DNA of 7,383 nt, taken from contig JAFNAH010000060.1 in NCBI GenBank assembly GCA_017860075.1, positions 1 to 7,383 of the forward strand, read 5' to 3'. The first letter of the stretch is position 1. Each line of letters begins with the position of its first letter. Positions 7,223 through 7,383 of the stretch are shown one piece after another. The notes beneath the pieces were generated by a model. It did not search any database and was not told where the DNA came from. It was given only the letters and a program-made list of their open reading frames with translations. This stretch comes from Acidobacteriota bacterium. GTDB taxonomy: Bacteria > Acidobacteriota > UBA6911. The position numbers were made by a program, and so were the translations under genes.

Positions 7223-7244
7223 CAACCCTGAAGGGGTTGAACAG
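7223..7244 (-). repeat. Right 22-bp inverted repeat
   Basis: Exact inverted copy of 6791-6812. The bases immediately outside the two copies do not continue the match, and no short direct duplication flanks the pair. Confidence 0.9.
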
Positions 7245-7276
7245 CAGTCTTGCGAGGAGGTGAAGAGGGTTGGAGA

Positions 7277-7303
7277 TTGACGCCACCGGAGACCGCATAC
7301 TAA
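7277..7303 (+). promoter_or_regulatory. Weak promoter candidate for the epimerase gene
   Basis: TTGACG (7277-7282) is a good -35 box. The nearest -10-like sequence, TACTAA (7298-7303), is only half-matching and sits 15 bases away, shorter than ideal. It is downstream of the repeat block and 28 bases before the start codon. Confidence 0.25.
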
Positions 7304-7317
7304 AGTCGGCTTCCTGG

Positions 7318-7324
7318 GGGAGGA
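7318..7324 (+). promoter_or_regulatory. Ribosome binding site that sets the GTG start of the epimerase gene
   Basis: GGGAGGA is a strong Shine-Dalgarno match placed 6 bases before GTG 7331. No ATG lies nearby in frame, so this site decides the start. Confidence 0.75.
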
Positions 7325-7330
7325 ATCATC

Positions 7331-7383
7331 GTGAGGATACTCATTACCGGCGGGGCAGGGTTCATCGGCTCCTATCTGTCCGA
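7331..7383 (+). CDS. NAD-dependent epimerase/dehydratase family protein, N-terminal fragment
   Basis: Only 17 full codons are inside the window; they read (V/M)RILITGGAGFIGSYLS. This is the first beta strand and the TGGAGFIG dinucleotide-binding loop (TGxxGxxG) of extended short-chain dehydrogenases, the family of UDP-glucose 4-epimerase, UDP-glucuronate decarboxylase and dTDP-glucose dehydratase. The loop begins at residue 6, so this really is the N terminus and GTG is the start, supported by the GGGAGGA site. The specific nucleotide sugar cannot be told from this fragment. It is transcribed divergently from ntrY, and a role in cell-surface polysaccharide synthesis is only a family-level guess. 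Confidence 0.85.
   Translation, partial: MRILITGGAGFIGSYLS

Larger units (their letters stand above)
6791..7244. repeat. Composite palindromic repeat block bounded by 22-bp inverted repeats
   Basis: A 454-bp non-coding block between the divergent ntrY and epimerase genes. It holds, left to right: a 22-bp end repeat, two 160-bp tandem units each with CCCGGGG and CCACCCC hairpins, a TCGACGCT hairpin, another CCCGGGG hairpin, and the inverted 22-bp end. No recognisable transposase or other protein is encoded. Frames through it on the minus strand only translate the repeat (TPGI, RRGGTDQP, LMARLLSARSND) and are spurious. No target-site duplication is visible outside the ends. From 6681 to 6790, left of the block, I see no feature beyond the promoter. 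Confidence 0.85.

Noticed and set aside
6791..7244. CRISPR array
   Set aside because: Two 160-bp units and scattered palindromes are not short repeats with regular unique spacers, and no cas gene is present.
6791..7244. Complete insertion sequence
   Set aside because: There is a terminal inverted repeat, but no transposase and no visible target-site duplication; a non-autonomous or REP-like element remains possible.
6643..7298. Overlapping minus-strand frames of 81, 126 and 138 codons in the repeat region
   Set aside because: They translate the tandem repeat and palindromes, share duplicated peptides because of the DNA repeats, have no domain, and lie between genes with clear signals. They are likely the type of spurious hypothetical proteins often annotated in such repeats.

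Overview
The window is a high-GC bacterial chromosomal segment. Four genes lie on the minus strand, and the first 53 bases of a fifth diverge on the plus strand at the right edge. Read in the direction of minus-strand transcription, the order is: an NtrY-type membrane histidine kinase (6646-4355), an NtrX-type sigma-54-dependent response regulator (4332-2950), a 203-bp gap, a class I aspartate-type aminotransferase (2746-1529), and ATP-dependent phosphoenolpyruvate carboxykinase (pckA, from 1532, running off the left edge). The plus-strand gene starts at GTG 7331 and shows the NAD-binding start of an extended SDR (epimerase/dehydratase family).

The genes form two functional pairs. ntrY and ntrX are 22 bp apart and look like a sensor/regulator operon. 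The aminotransferase stop and the pckA start overlap by four bases (ATGA), so those two are probably co-transcribed and translationally coupled. Their reactions are sequential: aspartate to oxaloacetate, then oxaloacetate to phosphoenolpyruvate. This places a gluconeogenic/nitrogen-carbon module directly behind a two-component system. A regulatory link between the pairs is inference, not shown by the sequence. The gap between the pairs holds a GC-rich stem-loop whose 5' arm has a second possible partner further downstream.

The divergent intergenic region (6647-7330, 684 bp) has no convincing gene. It is built from repeats: a 160-bp unit in perfect tandem register (6801-6960 and 6961-7120, 12 differences), several short perfect palindromes, and a perfect 22-bp inverted repeat (6791-6812 and 7223-7244). 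A second palindrome is also mirrored just inside the 22-bp ends. A strong TATAAT box for the kinase lies at the kinase side, and a good Shine-Dalgarno precedes the GTG start on the other side.

Organism: the GC-rich genes, the NtrYX pair, the type Ib-like aminotransferase, the ATP-type PEPCK and this style of intergenic palindrome are what I would expect from an Acidobacteriota-like genome. That assignment rests on recollection of similar repeats and is tentative; a deltaproteobacterial-grade lineage is the main alternative.
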